NCBI GenBank assembly: GCA_050261415.1 | Contig: JBLNDG010000045.1 | Location: forward strand, 1 to 62,447 | Length of the DNA stretch: 62,447 nt | Source of the DNA: JBLNDG01 sp050261415 | Lineage (GTDB): Bacteria > Bacillota > Clostridia > Lutisporales > Lutisporaceae | Direction: 5' to 3' | Part shown: piece after piece, positions 45,378 through 54,535 of the stretch | Numbering within the stretch: the first letter of the stretch is position 1 | Layout of the letters: the number at the start of each line of letters is the position of its first letter | Translations under genes and position numbers: made by a program | Notes under the pieces: model-generated | The model's input: the letters and a program-made list of their open reading frames with translations, nothing else | Databases searched by the model: none | Told to the model about the DNA's origin: nothing

Positions 45378-46616
45378 ATGAAAAAGATTTCATTGTCTAC
45401 CCAGATACTTATTGGCTTGATAGCGGGTATTATAGCAGGTATATTGCTTCAGGGCGCACCGGCTATAGCCAATAACTGGATCAAACCCTTTGGGACGCTA
45501 TTCTTAAATCTAATTAAAATGATAATCGTTCCATTAGTACTTGCATCCCTCGTAGTAGGTACATGCGGCTTGGGCGACATAAAAAAGCTCGGTAGGATAG
45601 GTGGAAAAACGCTTGCTTACTACCTACTGACAACCGCCTTTGCAGTAACTCTAGGACTTATTCTTGCTAACATTTTTAAAGTAGGTGCAGGTTTTACAAT
45701 ACCAACCGACGTGAAACCCGCTGAAGCTAGTGAAGTGCCAAAATTCGTTGATACACTGCTCAACATTATACCAACCAACCCGATTAAGGCAATGGCAGAA
45801 GGAAATATGCTTCAGATCATCGCCTTCGCATTATTCCTTGGCGGTGGTATAGTAGCATTGGGCGACAAGGGAAAGCCGCTTTTCAACTTCTTTGATTCCC
45901 TTGCTGAAGCAACTTACAAGATCACAGGCGGAATTATGAATTTTGCTCCTTATGCAGTATTTGCACTTATAACTCCTGTAGTGGCATCTAACGGACCAAA
46001 GGTGCTTTTACCGCTGCTTAGTGTAATTCTTATCGTATACGCAGGCTGCTTCTTGCACGCTGTGCTGGTATACTCAAGCACCTTGACTATATTCGGCAAA
46101 TTCAGCCCCATAAAATTCTTCAAGGGTATATTCCCGGCACAGGCTATAGCATTTACAACTTGCAGCAGCGCAGCAGCACTCCCTGTTAATATGAAATGCA
46201 CAGAAGAAAACCTTGGTGCTTCAAAGAGCATATGCAGTTTTGTACTCCCTCTAGGCGCAACAATAAACATGGATGGTACAGCTTTATACCAGGGTGTTTG
46301 CGCACTGTTCATTGCAAATGTGTTCGGACTTGACCTTACAATATCGCAGCAGGTTACAATAGTTCTGACTGCTACACTTGCTTCCATAGGTACTGCAGGT
46401 GTTCCTGGAGCAGGACTTATAATGCTTACAATGGTTCTTCAATCAGTCGGACTTCCTCTTGAAGGTCTCGCACTGGTTGCCGGTATTGACAGAATACTTG
46501 ATATGGCAAGAACAACTGTAAACATAACTGGTGACTCTGCTTGTGCAGTAATCATGGCGGCATCTGAAAACGAGCTTGACAGAAACTGCGAAATAAAGCA
46601 CTCATATACGGCATAA
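45378..46616 (+). CDS. dicarboxylate/amino acid:cation symporter (DAACS/GltP family)
   Basis: A 412-residue membrane carrier of the glutamate transporter fold. Typical stretches: LNLIKMIIVPLVLASLVVGTCGLGDIKKLGRIGGKTL, AFTTCSSAAALPVNMKCTEENLG (the serine-rich re-entrant loop), GATINMDGTALYQGVCALFIANVFG (the NMDGT sodium-site motif), and DRILDMARTTVNITGDSACAVIM (substrate-binding span 8). The final stretch is DxxRTxxNxxGD. It should take up glutamate, aspartate or C4-dicarboxylates with Na+ or H+. The exact substrate cannot be told. Confidence 0.92.
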   Translation: MKKISLSTQILIGLIAGIIAGILLQGAPAIANNWIKPFGTLFLNLIKMIIVPLVLASLVVGTCGLGDIKKLGRIGGKTLAYYLLTTAFAVTLGLILANIFKVGAGFTIPTDVKPAEASEVPKFVDTLLNIIPTNPIKAMAEGNMLQIIAFALFLGGGIVALGDKGKPLFNFFDSLAEATYKITGGIMNFAPYAVFALITPVVASNGPKVLLPLLSVILIVYAGCFLHAVLVYSSTLTIFGKFSPIKFFKGIFPAQAIAFTTCSSAAALPVNMKCTEENLGASKSICSFVLPLGATINMDGTALYQGVCALFIANVFGLDLTISQQVTIVLTATLASIGTAGVPGAGLIMLTMVLQSVGLPLEGLALVAGIDRILDMARTTVNITGDSACAVIMAASENELDRNCEIKHSYTA

Positions 46617-46630
46617 TAGCTGTTAAAGCA

Positions 46631-46660
46631 AAACAGCCTGATTAATCAGGCTGTTTTTTT
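46631..46660. terminator. bidirectional terminator
   Basis: AAACAGCCTGATT and AATCAGGCTGTTT form a perfect palindrome, then TTTT; the reverse direction also ends in a T-rich run. Confidence 0.92.
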
Positions 46661-46668
46661 CTCCAATC

Positions 46669-47550
46669 TTATCTTCCTATAAACTCCTGAGTATATATGG
46701 AGCTCCCGTCTCCCTTGGGGGCAATTCCGACTCCAAGGTCAGTAAAGTTCGGGTTCAAGATATTTTTTCTATGCCCTTCCGAGTTCATCCATGCTTGAAA
46801 TGCTGCATCGGCGGTCTGATTCATTGCGATGTTTTCACCTGCGTACATATAGCTTATTCCGTTGCTTTTGAGCATATCAAAGGGTGAGCCGTAGGTTGGG
46901 GACTGATGGCTGAAATAATTATTTGCCACCATATCCTGGGATTTCATTCTTGCCACTTTGGTTAGATTCCCGTTTGCTTTCAAAGGTGATGCCCCTGCCT
47001 TTTCTCTTTCAGCATTTACAAGCTGTAATATCCTGGATTCATCTGATGACATGGCGGTTGTGCCTGTTGCAGCAGGCTTAGGTGCTGCGGCAGGTGTTGC
47101 AGTAGGCGCCGTTGCAGATGGAGCCGCAGTGCCGGTCTGAGTTCCGTAATTGTAGGCTGTTGCATATTTTGCGGGAATACAGCCTATTCTGTTGCTGTTA
47201 GGCAACTTAATGATATACCAGCCGTCAGCCTTTCCAAGGGCCCTGATTTTCTGACCCGCCCTGACAGTACCTATTGAAGGGAAGTTATTGCCAGTACCCA
47301 ATCTCACATTCAATGAATCAGCTGTGGTGGTAATGTAACTATAATCAACTACTTCATAAGTCGCGGATATCCTATTGGTGCTATTCATGCCTACAACGTT
47401 ATTGGGAATGGCTGGTGCGTTTGGCTGGGCAAGATTATTCGGATTGGTCTGAATATATCTGCGTGCAGGTTCATAAGCACAACCGCCAAAGATTGAACCT
47501 ACTAAAATTATTATAATTATCAATGGTATTAAACTTTTAATTCTTTGCAT
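46669..47550 (-). CDS. secreted CAP/SCP-domain protein with SH3 domain (YkwD-like)
   Basis: A 293-residue exported protein. The N terminus (SLIPLIIIIILVGSIFGGC) is a signal with a lipobox-like end FGGC, so it may be a lipoprotein. Residues about 65-125 form a bacterial SH3 domain (DSLNVRLGTGNNFPSIGTVRAGQKIRALGKADGWYIIKL). After an Ala/Pro/Thr-rich linker, the C-terminal CAP domain has LQLVNAEREKAGASPLK, MVANNYFSHQSPTYGSPFDML, AGENIAMN and WMNSEGHRKNILNPNFTDLGVG. SH3 suggests cell-wall binding. The start has AAGGAGGCTTATAC-ATG. Confidence 0.9.
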   Translation of the reverse strand: MQRIKSLIPLIIIIILVGSIFGGCAYEPARRYIQTNPNNLAQPNAPAIPNNVVGMNSTNRISATYEVVDYSYITTTADSLNVRLGTGNNFPSIGTVRAGQKIRALGKADGWYIIKLPNSNRIGCIPAKYATAYNYGTQTGTAAPSATAPTATPAAAPKPAATGTTAMSSDESRILQLVNAEREKAGASPLKANGNLTKVARMKSQDMVANNYFSHQSPTYGSPFDMLKSNGISYMYAGENIAMNQTADAAFQAWMNSEGHRKNILNPNFTDLGVGIAPKGDGSSIYTQEFIGR

Positions 47551-47740
47551 GTATAAGCCTCCTTCTTAAAAAAGTTGTTATATTTATTTTTACAATAATG
47601 CAAAGAAATTATTAAGAAACATAATATTTTTTGCAAAGTAATTTTTGGGCTTTGCTTGTCAAGAAGGAAGAAAGAGACATAGAATAGAATATCATATACG
47701 GGAACTGGTTTTTAGTATTTGTGAATTAGGGGGAAACGAT

Positions 47741-48259
47741 GTGAACATTTTTTTACAGGCTCTATTTGTATTTTTAGCAAGAATTGTTGATGTGTCCATA
47801 GGAACTGTCAGAACAATCATGTTGGTCAAGGGGCAGAGGAAGATTGCGGCTGTCCTGGGGTTTTTTGAGGTAATGGTATATCTGATAGTGCTTGGAAAGG
47901 TTGTTGGAAATATAAACAAGCCTGTGCTTATTATTGCTTATTGCCTTGGCTATGCAACGGGCAATCTTATGGGAAGCAAGCTGGAGGAGAAGCTTTCCAT
48001 AGGCCGTGTATTTGCCCAGGTAATAGTGAAGGAGATGCATGTTGAGCTTGTTCAAAAGCTCAGAGAAGCAGGTTTTGGTGTTACGATATTTGAGGGTGAA
48101 GGAAAAGACGGCAAAAGCTATATGTTGAATATAATACTTGAGAGGAAAAAGGTTGAGGACCTTAAACAAATTATTGACGGATGTGACTGCGGGGCATTTA
48201 TAACCACTATGGACATACGGTCATCCCTGGGAGGTTATTTTCAGCCTAAGAAGATGTAA
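47741..48259 (+). CDS. UPF0316/DUF2179 membrane protein
   Basis: A 172-residue protein. About three membrane spans (FLQALFVFLARIVDVSIGTVRTIMLVKG, ILGFFEVMVYLIVLGKVVGNI) are followed by a soluble DUF2179 domain (VIVKEMHVELVQKLREAGFGVTIFEGEGKDGKSYMLNIILERK). Function is unknown; DUF2179 domains resemble ligand-binding folds. I chose GTG 47741, with TAGGGGGAAA ahead; the longer frame to 47645 has no ribosome site. The 3' end overlaps the converging transporter gene by 14 bases, with no terminator between. Confidence 0.82.
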   Translation: MNIFLQALFVFLARIVDVSIGTVRTIMLVKGQRKIAAVLGFFEVMVYLIVLGKVVGNINKPVLIIAYCLGYATGNLMGSKLEEKLSIGRVFAQVIVKEMHVELVQKLREAGFGVTIFEGEGKDGKSYMLNIILERKKVEDLKQIIDGCDCGAFITTMDIRSSLGGYFQPKKM

Positions 48260-49142
48260 TATCTCCGGAGGGTTTTGATTTCCGGCCAAGGGACCACTGA
48301 AGCTCTGATATAATCATCGCTGACACGATAAAGAGGCCTCCTACTAAACCTTTGATTCCCAGCATTTCTCCGAGTACAAGGTATGAAGTGAGAGCACCGA
48401 ATACGGGTTCCATTGTAAATATTAGTGCAATATGGGATGCAGGAGTAAATTTCTGGGCAGTTGTTTGCATCCAGAAAGCAAATGCTGTGCAGAACACTGC
48501 CGAGAACAGCAGGGACCCAAAGCTGGGCAAAGATATATAGGCTGGGAAAGATTCAAATAGTATAGCACAAATTGTTCCAAATATTGAAACAAAAAATAGC
48601 TGGACTATGGATATAAGCGTTGCATCATACTTTTGGACGAAGCTTCCGGTAAATAGCAGCTGCCACGCATAACATACCGAACACAGTATTGTAAGGAAGT
48701 CGCCAATATTAAAGGTGAAATCACTGCCTGTATATGACAGAAGAAATAAACCGATAGTTGCAGTAATCACGCTTACTATTGTTTTTATTTCAAGCTTGGT
48801 CCTTTGGTAAAAAACGGCGAATAGAGGTACTATAAGGACTGCAAGGCCGGAAAAGAAACCGGATTTTGATGCTGTTGTATATTGAATTCCAACTGTCTGG
48901 AATGCATATGTACTGAAAAGCAGCAGTGATAATACCAAGGCTGGCTTAACGATATCCCTGTTCAATTCTTTCAGCTTTTTATGGAATATTGCTGCCAGCA
49001 GCAGACTTGCAATAAAAAATCTCATGCCGATATGATAAAAGGGTGAAATGGTTTGAAGGGCGATTTTAGTGGCAGGAAATCCTGCACCCCAGAATATTGT
49101 TACTATAATTAATGCAAGATCTGCCTTGATAGATTTTTTCAT
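48246..49142 (-). CDS. DMT superfamily (EamA) transporter
   Basis: A 298-residue permease with ten predicted spans in two EamA repeats: LALIIVTIFWGAGFPATKIAL ... GFFSGLAVLIVPLFAVFYQRTKL and LTILCSVCYAWQLLFTGSFV ... HIALIFTMEPVFGALTSYLVLGE. Both repeats carry the Pro-Glu/Pro-Val elements of the family. Substrate is unknown (metabolite or drug efflux). The start has AGGAGAGTAAT-ATG. Confidence 0.87.
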   Translation of the reverse strand: MKKSIKADLALIIVTIFWGAGFPATKIALQTISPFYHIGMRFFIASLLLAAIFHKKLKELNRDIVKPALVLSLLLFSTYAFQTVGIQYTTASKSGFFSGLAVLIVPLFAVFYQRTKLEIKTIVSVITATIGLFLLSYTGSDFTFNIGDFLTILCSVCYAWQLLFTGSFVQKYDATLISIVQLFFVSIFGTICAILFESFPAYISLPSFGSLLFSAVFCTAFAFWMQTTAQKFTPASHIALIFTMEPVFGALTSYLVLGEMLGIKGLVGGLFIVSAMIISELQWSLGRKSKPSGDITSS

Positions 49143-49177
49143 ATTACTCTCCTATGAAAATTTAATTAAATCTAGGC

Positions 49178-50182
49178 GTTTGTAAAACACCTCTCCCCAT
49201 TGATTTAACTGGGTTTTTTACGTAATTTATATAAATTTTCTCTCCGCATTTGGTATAATGTAAGTACCACCAAACAACACACCAGATACGGAGGAAAATT
49301 TATGGCTACTGTTTATTCCCAACTCTCACTCGCTGATATTTACAAGGATTGTCAGGATCTATTCCTTTCTGATAAACCAGCTTTCTTTTCTCTCTTAGAG
49401 AATTACATCGATTTTGAAAAATTCATCCCACCGACTTTTTACAATGCCTTTTATCAGAATTTCGGTCGTAAGAGAAAATACCCCTTGCATGCTTTTATTG
49501 CTTCTTTGATTTTTCAAAAGGTTGCCACCATTACTCTTCATCCTAACATTCATCCTCATACTTTTCTTGGCGATGCTGCCTTTGACAAGCTGGATCACTA
49601 CACATTTTTAAGGAACGACTGTAAATTTCAAAACATGCTGATTCCTCTCAATCCCAGAAACTCTTCTTCTTCCCTTCCCAAAGTCGGCTATAATGAGTTT
49701 GGTTATCCTCTTTGCCCGGAGGATTCTTCCTTAGTCATGAAATATCATGGTATTACTAATGAAAAAGGTCGTTCCAACCGGGTAAAATGGGGTTGCCCAA
49801 AAGTCCGTTTGTTAAAAGGACAGTGGGTTTGTGACTGCCCTAATCCCTGCAGTACTGCAAAGAGGGGACGTACGACCTATACCAATGATTCCTCTATCCT
49901 TCGTAACTATCCCGGTGTGCAAAGAGGTACACCCCAGTGGGATAAAGAGTACAAAAATCGCGCCATAATCGAGCAGACCATCCAGCATCTCAAGGGTAAC
50001 ATGTGCATTGCCAACCGTAAAACCAGCAATCCTGCTACTACAAAAGCAGATGTTTATCTCGCATGTATTGCAAGCCTTTTTACTGTTATCCTTGCGGATC
50101 GCCTTAAGAAACCGGAGTATATTCGAAGTATGAAGCCTCTAATTGCCTAAGTTCTCTAAAGAAATTTATGGTTTCTACAAAC
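49178..50182 (+). mobile_element. internally deleted IS (IS1182-like)
   Basis: About 1.0 kb holding one transposase frame. Short inverted ends are GTTTGTAAAAC at 49178 and GTTTCTACAAAC at 50171-50182, i.e. GTTTGTA shared and an imperfect remainder. A promoter-like TATAAT lies at about 49254, before the gene. A 13-base direct repeat AAAATTTAATTAA lies outside at 49157-49169 and 50297-50309, but at unequal distances, so it is not clearly a target duplication. Boundaries are approximate. Confidence 0.55.
49302..50150 (+). pseudogene. IS1182-type transposase, in-frame internal deletion
   Basis: A 282-residue transposase frame. The N terminus (DFEKFIPPTFYNAFYQNFGRKRKYPLHAFIASLIFQKV) is the DUF772 region. 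The end (HTFLGDAAFDKLDHYTFLRND, IPLNPRNSSSSLP, NRAIIEQTIQHLKGN) is the DDE C-terminal half. In family members roughly 140-150 residues, including the first catalytic Asp, lie between LIFQKV and the HTFLGDAAFD segment. Here they are joined directly (LIFQKVATITLHPN...). Asp of LGDAAFD and Glu of IIEQ remain. Transposition on its own is not expected. No frameshift is seen. Confidence 0.7.
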
Positions 50183-50412
50183 CTTTATTTAGCATGCTCT
50201 TTTTTCATGAATAATTGAATTTTAAAAGAAAACCCGCTGATTCATTCGGTATTTAATCTTTTTCCTTTAAAAAATCAATGCATTTCGCAATTACCTAAAA
50301 TTTAATTAAGTCCAATACTATAATTTTACATTATATACCGGTGAATTTCCAGTGTAAAATCACAAAAATAAATACATTCCAGGCACTGGCAGGGGTATAT
50401 GTTCCAAATGTC

Positions 50413-50441
50413 TTGACACAATAATAGTATGATTATATAAT
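50413..50441 (+). promoter_or_regulatory. consensus sigma-A promoter of the tyrS leader
   Basis: TTGACA (50413-50418), exactly 17 bases, TATAAT (50436-50441): a perfect consensus. Start near 50448, just ahead of the T-box. Confidence 0.85.
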
Positions 50442-50454
50442 GTATTTAAATATT

Positions 50455-50768
50455 GATAAAACGGTTATGATGGGGAGAAGTAATCTGCTGAAGCTTACGC
50501 ATATACGAGACGAGAAAGTACGATATGCGGCCAGAGAGCCGGTGCTTGGTGCAAGCCGGCAGCTGATGCTTATGAAATACACCCCTGAACTGCGGGCTGA
50601 AAGCTTTGACAAGTAGGCCTTGCCGGAAGCTTCCCACGTTATTTTGGGAAGGGAATATGTAAGTATTCTGAGAGTGGGCTGTGCCTGACGAAAGTTTTCC
50701 GCGCATAGCCAATTAGGGTGGTACCGCGAGCCATTCGTCCCTTTAAGGATGAATGGCTTTTTATAGTT
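50455..50768 (+). ncRNA. T-box riboswitch, tyrosine-specific
   Basis: A leader of about 300 bases. Stem I holds the specifier TAC at 50578-50580 in GAAATACACCCCTGAAC, reading tyrosine. The canonical T-box AGGGTGGTACCGCG is at 50715-50728. The terminator is AGCCATTCGTCC / GGATGAATGGCT then TTTTTAT (about 50729-50763). Uncharged tRNA-Tyr would favour readthrough into tyrS. The -10 box is directly upstream. Confidence 0.93.
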
Positions 50769-50806
50769 TAATTTATACTAAACAGTAATTATAAGGAGGT
50801 TTTAGA

Positions 50807-52042
50807 ATGAACGGAACTAATGCATTCGACATTCTGAAGGAAAGAGGTTTTATAGAGCAGGTTACCCATGAGGAAGAAGTGAGAGAACTCTTCGGCAAGG
50901 GGCCGGTTACATTCTATATAGGATATGATCCGACTGCAGACAGTCTTACTGCAGGGCACTTTCTGACTATAATGGCAATGGCGCATATGCAGAGGGCAGG
51001 ACACAGGCCAATAGCCCTTATTGGAGGCGGTACCACGATGGTCGGAGACCCGACTGACAAGACCGATATGAGGAAAATGCTGAGCCGTGAAGAAATAAAA
51101 CACAATGGGGAAAGATTCAAGAAGCAATTTGAGAGGCTTATTGATTTTAGCGACAATAAAGCCATTATGGATGATAATGCCAACTGGCTTTTGGAGCTTA
51201 ACTATGTAAACTTCTTAAGGGAAGTGGGGGTATATTTCTCAGTAAACAAGATGCTTACCGCAGATTGCTACAGGACAAGGATGGAGAGAGGTCTGACCTT
51301 CCTGGAGTTTAACTATATGCTTATGCAAGCTTATGACTTCCTTGAGCTTTACAGGAGGTATGGATGCCGTATTCAGCTAGGCGGCAATGACCAGTGGTCC
51401 AACATACTGGCCGGAGCTGATCTCATCAGAAGGGCAGAGGGCGTGGAAGCTTATGGTATGACCTTCACTCTTCTGACTACAAGTGAAGGGAAAAAGATGG
51501 GGAAGACCCAAGCCGGAGCAGTATGGCTTGATCCGGAGAAGACCAGCCCGTACGATTTCTACCAGTACTGGAGGAATGTAGATGACGCAGATGTGGAGAA
51601 ATGCTTGGCATTACTCACATTTCTTCCTATGGATGAGGTCAGGAGATTGGGCAGCCTGCCAGGCGAAAAAATCAATGAGGCAAAGAAGACACTTGCCTTT
51701 GAGATAACCAAGATAGTGCACGGTGAGGAAGAGGCGCTCAGGGCTCAGAAAGCTGCTGAAGCATTATTCGGCGGCGGCGGAGACTCAGAGTCCATACCTA
51801 CAACCGAGCTTTCAAAGGAACAGCTTGACAACGGCATAAACATTATTGATCTTCTGGTTGTCACAGGATTGGCGCCTTCGAAGGGTGAAGCGAGGAGACT
51901 GGTAGCCCAGGGTGGGGTATATGTTGAAGATGCCAAGGTTGAAAGCATAGACCTTGCTATCGGAACTAAAGATCTAAAGGAAGGAAAGCTTGTTATCAAA
52001 AAGGGTAAAAAGACTTACCATAGAATTAAAATTGAAGGATAG
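50807..52042 (+). CDS. tyrS: tyrosyl-tRNA synthetase
   Basis: A 411-residue class I synthetase of the longer TyrS type. The ATP-site motif is YDPTADSLTAGHFLTIMAMAH (HIGH equivalent AGHF). ALIGGGTTMVGDPTDKTDMRKML, MQAYDFLELYRRYGCRIQLGGNDQWSNI, and the KMSKS equivalent KKMGKTQAGAV follow. The C-terminal S4 RNA-binding domain (SKGEARRLVAQGGVYVEDAKV) spans about residues 350-411. The start has AAGGAGGTTTTAGA-ATG. It is controlled by the T-box directly upstream. Confidence 0.97.
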   Translation: MNGTNAFDILKERGFIEQVTHEEEVRELFGKGPVTFYIGYDPTADSLTAGHFLTIMAMAHMQRAGHRPIALIGGGTTMVGDPTDKTDMRKMLSREEIKHNGERFKKQFERLIDFSDNKAIMDDNANWLLELNYVNFLREVGVYFSVNKMLTADCYRTRMERGLTFLEFNYMLMQAYDFLELYRRYGCRIQLGGNDQWSNILAGADLIRRAEGVEAYGMTFTLLTTSEGKKMGKTQAGAVWLDPEKTSPYDFYQYWRNVDDADVEKCLALLTFLPMDEVRRLGSLPGEKINEAKKTLAFEITKIVHGEEEALRAQKAAEALFGGGGDSESIPTTELSKEQLDNGINIIDLLVVTGLAPSKGEARRLVAQGGVYVEDAKVESIDLAIGTKDLKEGKLVIKKGKKTYHRIKIEG

Positions 52043-52112
52043 AAGATAAAAAAGTTCGGAGGCATTATGCCCGTGTCCATAGGGACGTAATGTGAACCGT
52101 GGGTAGTTTGGT

Positions 52113-52143
52113 AAGGCAGACAGCAGATATTGCTGTCTGCCTT
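52113..52143 (+). terminator. terminator after tyrS
   Basis: AAGGCAGACAGCA, loop GATAT, TGCTGTCTGCCTT: a perfect 13-bp stem. It ends 5 bases before the stop of the recombinase gene, so it marks the left limit of the host sequence next to the integrated segment. Confidence 0.75.
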
Positions 52144-52148
52144 TGCCG

Positions 52149-53792
52149 TTAAACGGCTATTTTCTGTGCTTCTCCAGCAAATGCGCCGAGGACGCCAATG
52201 TCCCGATAGTGAATAATGATCTTCTGCTCTGCCGTTCTGGAATAGCGTTCTCCACGTTCCTCTACTTCAATCCGTTCAATAAACAGATTCAGAAGCTCAC
52301 CGGTCAGCTCGGGAATCTCGGTGTAACGTTTGGCTTTCTCAACGAACCGAGAAACGTTGGCGATGGAAGCCTGCAGTTTTTCGATCCGTTCCATAGTCTG
52401 AGGGATTCGCTCCTTCAGGCTACTTTGCTCGCTATTGTAGTCGGCGGACAATATCCGGAACTGCTCGTTGGTGACGCGCCCCAGCACGTTGTCTTCATAT
52501 AGCCGTTTGAAGAGCGCGCTCAGTTCGGTGTCCCTCCGGCGCATGGCGTCCAGCTCCCTCTGGAGCCGCTCAATCTCCCGTCTGGTTTCTACGCTGTTTC
52601 TCTGGTTGATGTGCTGCACGAACAGCGCTTCTTGCTGTCTGGCGAAGTGGGTTACTCTCCGAAGGTCGTCCAGAACAATTGCCTCCAGTTGAATTTCACG
52701 GATGTAATGGGCGGTACACATTTCCTTACCGCGCTTCTTGTAGGTAGAGCACATGAAGTTGTTTTTCACCGTGTCCATAGTATGCGCCCGGTGGAGTACC
52801 ATCGTCCCGCCGCAGTCGGCGCAGTAGACGAGACCGGAGAACATATTCTGCTCTGCCATGTTCGCCCTGCGCCGCTTATGCTTGCGGATGTCCTGCACGA
52901 TGTCCCAGGTTTCCTTCGTTACCAACGGCTCATGAGTGTTCTCGAACCGCAACTGTTCCGATTTAGGACGCTCGATCCGCTTCTTGTTTTTATAGGATAC
53001 CGTCGTGGACTGCAAGCTGATGGTATGTCCCAGATATACCTCGTCCTCCAGAATGCTGGCTACGGTGGTATTGCTCCAGTCATAGGGCCTCGTGGTGTCC
53101 ACACCGGTAAGGCGCACACCGGTTTTGCTGTAGTAGTAATTGCCAGGCGTAAGAACCTGTTCTGTTTTAAGTTGTCTTGCAATCTGTCTGGGGCCTTTTC
53201 CTCCGGCGCAGAGGCTGAAAATCCTTTGCACAACTGGAGCCGCGTCCTCGTCGGGAATGATCTTTCTTTTGGGGTCGTTCTCGTCTTTTTTGTAGCCGTA
53301 GGGCGCTCTGGTCGCCACACGCTCGCCCCGTTCCGCCTGCGCTTTCTTGACCGCCCGGATTTTCCGGCTGGTATCTTTAGCGTAGAAATCGTTGAATAGG
53401 TTCATGAACGGGGTAAAGTCGTTGTCGCCGTGGAGGCTGTCCACGTTGTTGTTGACGGCGATGAATCGGATGCCGTAGCTGGGGAACACCATCTCTGTGT
53501 ACTGTCCGACCAGCAAGTAGTTTCTCCCTAATCGGGACATGTCTTTGATGATGATAGTCGCAACCTCACCGTTTTCCACCAGCTTCATGAGTTCGTTCCA
53601 TGCCGGACGGTCAAAATTGGTGCCGCTGTAGCCATCGTCAGAAAGGAATAAGGTGTTTTCAAAGCCGTTGTCGGCGGCGTATTTCTCCAGCATCATTCGC
53701 TGGTTCTGAATGCTGTTGGATTCGCCTTCGCGGTCATCCTCCTGACTAAGCCGGGCGTAGAGTATTGTATATTTCTGGTTTGCCTGTTTCAT
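52149..53792 (-). CDS. large serine recombinase (resolvase domain, recombinase, DUF4368-type end)
   Basis: A 547-residue site-specific recombinase. The resolvase domain starts with YTILYARLSQEDDREGESNSIQNQ (catalytic Ser in ARLS) and includes FLSDDGYSGTNFDRPAWNEL and IIIKDMSRLGRNYLLVGQY. The recombinase domain follows (RAPYGYKKDENDPKRKIIPDEDAAPVVQRIF), then the zinc ribbon (CADCGG ... CSTYKKRGKEMC), a long coiled coil and a DUF4368-type C-terminal end. This matches TndX/TnpX-type enzymes of Clostridia transposons. I chose ATG 53792, behind AAGGAGG; a longer frame to 53858 has no site. Confidence 0.92.
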   Translation of the reverse strand: MKQANQKYTILYARLSQEDDREGESNSIQNQRMMLEKYAADNGFENTLFLSDDGYSGTNFDRPAWNELMKLVENGEVATIIIKDMSRLGRNYLLVGQYTEMVFPSYGIRFIAVNNNVDSLHGDNDFTPFMNLFNDFYAKDTSRKIRAVKKAQAERGERVATRAPYGYKKDENDPKRKIIPDEDAAPVVQRIFSLCAGGKGPRQIARQLKTEQVLTPGNYYYSKTGVRLTGVDTTRPYDWSNTTVASILEDEVYLGHTISLQSTTVSYKNKKRIERPKSEQLRFENTHEPLVTKETWDIVQDIRKHKRRRANMAEQNMFSGLVYCADCGGTMVLHRAHTMDTVKNNFMCSTYKKRGKEMCTAHYIREIQLEAIVLDDLRRVTHFARQQEALFVQHINQRNSVETRREIERLQRELDAMRRRDTELSALFKRLYEDNVLGRVTNEQFRILSADYNSEQSSLKERIPQTMERIEKLQASIANVSRFVEKAKRYTEIPELTGELLNLFIERIEVEERGERYSRTAEQKIIIHYRDIGVLGAFAGEAQKIAV

Positions 53793-53893
53793 AAATACCT
53801 CCTTCTTGTTGGCAAACCGATACGGAAAATGGGATTGCGGATGTTTCCGCAATCCCAAGCATACCGAAGAGTTTGCCGGAAGTCTACTGATTT

Positions 53894-54325
53894 TCAGAAA
53901 GAATTTCGCTCCGCATCCTGATCCTTGTCGATCAAAGTAAGGAGCTTATCGGTAGGAGTTGATACAGCCTCTTTTGGGAACACCGAGCTGACGGCGAACT
54001 TTTTCCCGGCTACAATCATGTGACGTTCAAGGTAAATGCCGTCTGGTTCTTCCTTGAGTTTTGTGTCCTCAAATAACGCGACCGGTGTGCCGTCAAGCTC
54101 ACTGTCAACAAGACCTGCCGTGTCATAGCTGCCATAAAGACCTGTTTCCAGATAGTGCCGGTTGGCGTTTTTGACTCGTCTGAGCCAAATGCGCTGCTTC
54201 ATCTTGCCGTACTTTTCAAACAATGCCTCGGTTTGCGCCTCTTTTGGATGGTTGTTCCGTAGCACGATAATGCATCCGGGAAATGCATAAGCATTAAGAA
54301 ATTCTTGACTTTTTATCATGCTCAT
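53894..54325 (-). CDS. mobile-element protein of unknown function
   Basis: A 143-residue protein I do not recognise. It has no signal peptide or membrane span. The sequence is mixed alpha/beta (FPGCIIVLRNNHPKEAQ, YLETGLYGSYDTAGLVDSELDG, GIYLERHMIVAGKKFAVSSVFP) and ends in a charged tail. It lies 100 bases upstream of the recombinase on the same strand with a similar base composition, so it is probably part of the element, perhaps co-transcribed. The start at 54325 follows AAAGGAT by 12 bases; the second Met (54319) is also possible. Confidence 0.5.
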   Translation of the reverse strand: MSMIKSQEFLNAYAFPGCIIVLRNNHPKEAQTEALFEKYGKMKQRIWLRRVKNANRHYLETGLYGSYDTAGLVDSELDGTPVALFEDTKLKEEPDGIYLERHMIVAGKKFAVSSVFPKEAVSTPTDKLLTLIDKDQDAERNSF

Positions 54326-54535
54326 AATTGATCATTATCCTTTCGTTTAAGTACTACTTTAAAAACAAAACAGTCCTTTGCTTTTATGGATAGGACTGTC
54401 AGTGTGCCTCACTTTATTGTAATCGGAAGGTTGTCCCATCGTTGGTTCCTGTACAATCTGAAACTTCGTCCGAGGTAATGTTTTTTATCGAGACATGGTA
54501 TATAATGAATTTAGAGCTAGTTAGGAGTTGCTGCG

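Noticed and set aside
49157..50309. AAAATTTAATTAA as target-site duplication of the IS
   Set aside because: The two copies lie at 9 and about 115 bases from the apparent ends and are AT-rich; chance similarity is as likely.
52043..52112. A tRNA or att site between tyrS and the recombinase
   Set aside because: No cloverleaf or T-loop sequence is visible and no matching direct repeat was found near 55400.
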